Program-made: the position numbers and the translations under genes
Notes under the pieces: generated by a model
Told to the model about the DNA's origin: nothing
What the model saw: only the letters and a program-made list of their open reading frames with translations
The model's database searches: none
Assembly: GCA_028870615.1 (NCBI GenBank)
Contig: JAGWPH010000210.1
Span: 1 to 16,607 of the forward strand
Length of the DNA: 16,607 nucleotides
Reading direction: 5' to 3'
Source of the DNA: Betaproteobacteria bacterium
Lineage (GTDB): Bacteria > Pseudomonadota > Gammaproteobacteria > Burkholderiales > Ferrovaceae
Part shown: one piece after another, positions 16,193 to 16,607 of the stretch
Layout of the letters: every line of letters begins with the position of its first letter
Numbering within the stretch: position 1 is the stretch's first letter

Positions 16193-16607
16193 TTAGGATC
16201 CCAATACCCGAAGAATCCCTTCCAGGGCCTGGCGCACCGTACCGGCACGAACCTCCTGACGATTGCCCGGCAACCACACCGTTTGCGCCACAGCGGCCTG
16301 TCCGCGGCGCTGCCAGGCCAGGCACACCGTGCCCACCGGTTTCTCGACCGAACCCCCCTCGGGGCCGGCAATCCCGCTGACCGCCACCGCAAGATCGGCC
16401 GCACTGCGCGCCAGGGCCCCTGCGGTCATGGCCTGGACCACGGCTTCGCTGACCGCGCCCTGACCGATGAGGAGTATGGAATCCACGCCCAGCAGATCGA
16501 CCTTGCTGGCGTTGCTGTACACGATAAACCCCCGGTCAAACCAGGCCGAGCTGCCGGGAATTCCCGTGATGGCCGCAGCAATGCCGCCTCCGGTACAGGA
16601 TTCGGCC
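16193..16607 (-). CDS. pncC: Nicotinamide-nucleotide amidohydrolase PncC / CinA C-terminal domain, N-terminus cut by window edge
   Basis: The frame enters from the right edge at the conserved [15 protein letters not shown] motif, which holds the nucleophilic serine region of PncC/CinA. It continues through [29 protein letters not shown] and [13 protein letters not shown], to [11 protein letters not shown] near the end, 138 residues in all. The enzyme deamidates NMN to NaMN in the pyridine nucleotide cycle. Whether this is a stand-alone PncC of about 165 residues or the end of a full CinA with its N-terminal MocF-like domain cannot be told here; the short form is usual in relatives. A GTG at 16522 lies inside the protein and is not the start. 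It precedes recA on the same strand, as pncC (ygaD) does in E. coli. Confidence 0.93.
   Translation of the reverse strand, partial: AESCTGGGIAAAITGIPGSSAWFDRGFIVYSNASKVDLLGVDSILLIGQGAVSEAVVQAMTAGALARSAADLAVAVSGIAGPEGGSVEKPVGTVCLAWQRRGQAAVAQTVWLPGNRQEVRAGTVRQALEGILRVLGS

Noticed and set aside
1..16607. tRNA genes, CRISPR arrays, insertion sequences, defence or toxin-antitoxin genes
   Set aside because: No clover-leaf candidates, direct-repeat arrays, transposase frames or defence motifs were seen; nearly all bases are in recognised core genes.

Overview
The window is chromosomal core sequence from a GC-rich proteobacterium, most likely a betaproteobacterium of the Nitrosomonadales/Gallionellales kind. 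This is inferred from gene order and protein character: purM facing a PerM-type permease followed by hda, HAD phosphatase, pcnB, folK and a deoxynucleoside kinase; recA-recX-alaS; and a PanC carrying FVNRLQF. Every gene has an intact frame, genes are tightly packed and often overlap, and no gene-free stretch exceeds about 140 bases. No tRNA, rRNA, insertion sequence, CRISPR array, phage gene or obvious transferred island was seen.

Region A (1-5829, minus strand): purM, purN, a DUF3108 envelope protein, an RsmB/NOP-type RNA cytosine methyltransferase and an MscS-type channel are read in that order with ATGA overlaps or gaps of at most 15 nt. This looks like one transcription unit starting in the 5830-5896 divergent region. 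A fatty-acid desaturase follows, cut by the left edge, with its own predicted promoter.

Region B (5897-10772, plus strand): AI-2E/PerM-family membrane protein, hda, HAD-IB phosphatase, pcnB, folK and a deoxynucleoside kinase form a compact run. TGATG or GTGA overlaps occur at three junctions and gaps of 4-6 nt at the other two. The run joins replication-initiation control, RNA polyadenylation, folate and nucleotide salvage. panC and a DUF465 (YdcH-like) small coiled-coil gene follow on the same strand after a 47-nt gap. The panB gene that often precedes panC is not there.

Region C (11877-16607, minus strand): pncC/cinA C-terminal domain (cut by the right edge), recA, recX and alaS. A near-consensus LexA box lies over a perfect TATAAT -10 upstream of recA, and it is the centre of a 30-bp perfect inverted repeat with an 8-bp central spacer. 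recX begins within 3-9 nt of the recA stop. alaS has a likely promoter of its own in the 87-nt recX-alaS gap, with a 12-bp GC palindrome in the leader.

I did not find a convincing previously undescribed system. The items worth a second look are regulatory (the SOS operator, the recA leader fold, the alaS leader palindrome, a shared extended -10 style of promoter) and contextual (panB missing, MscS and DUF3108 in a purine operon).
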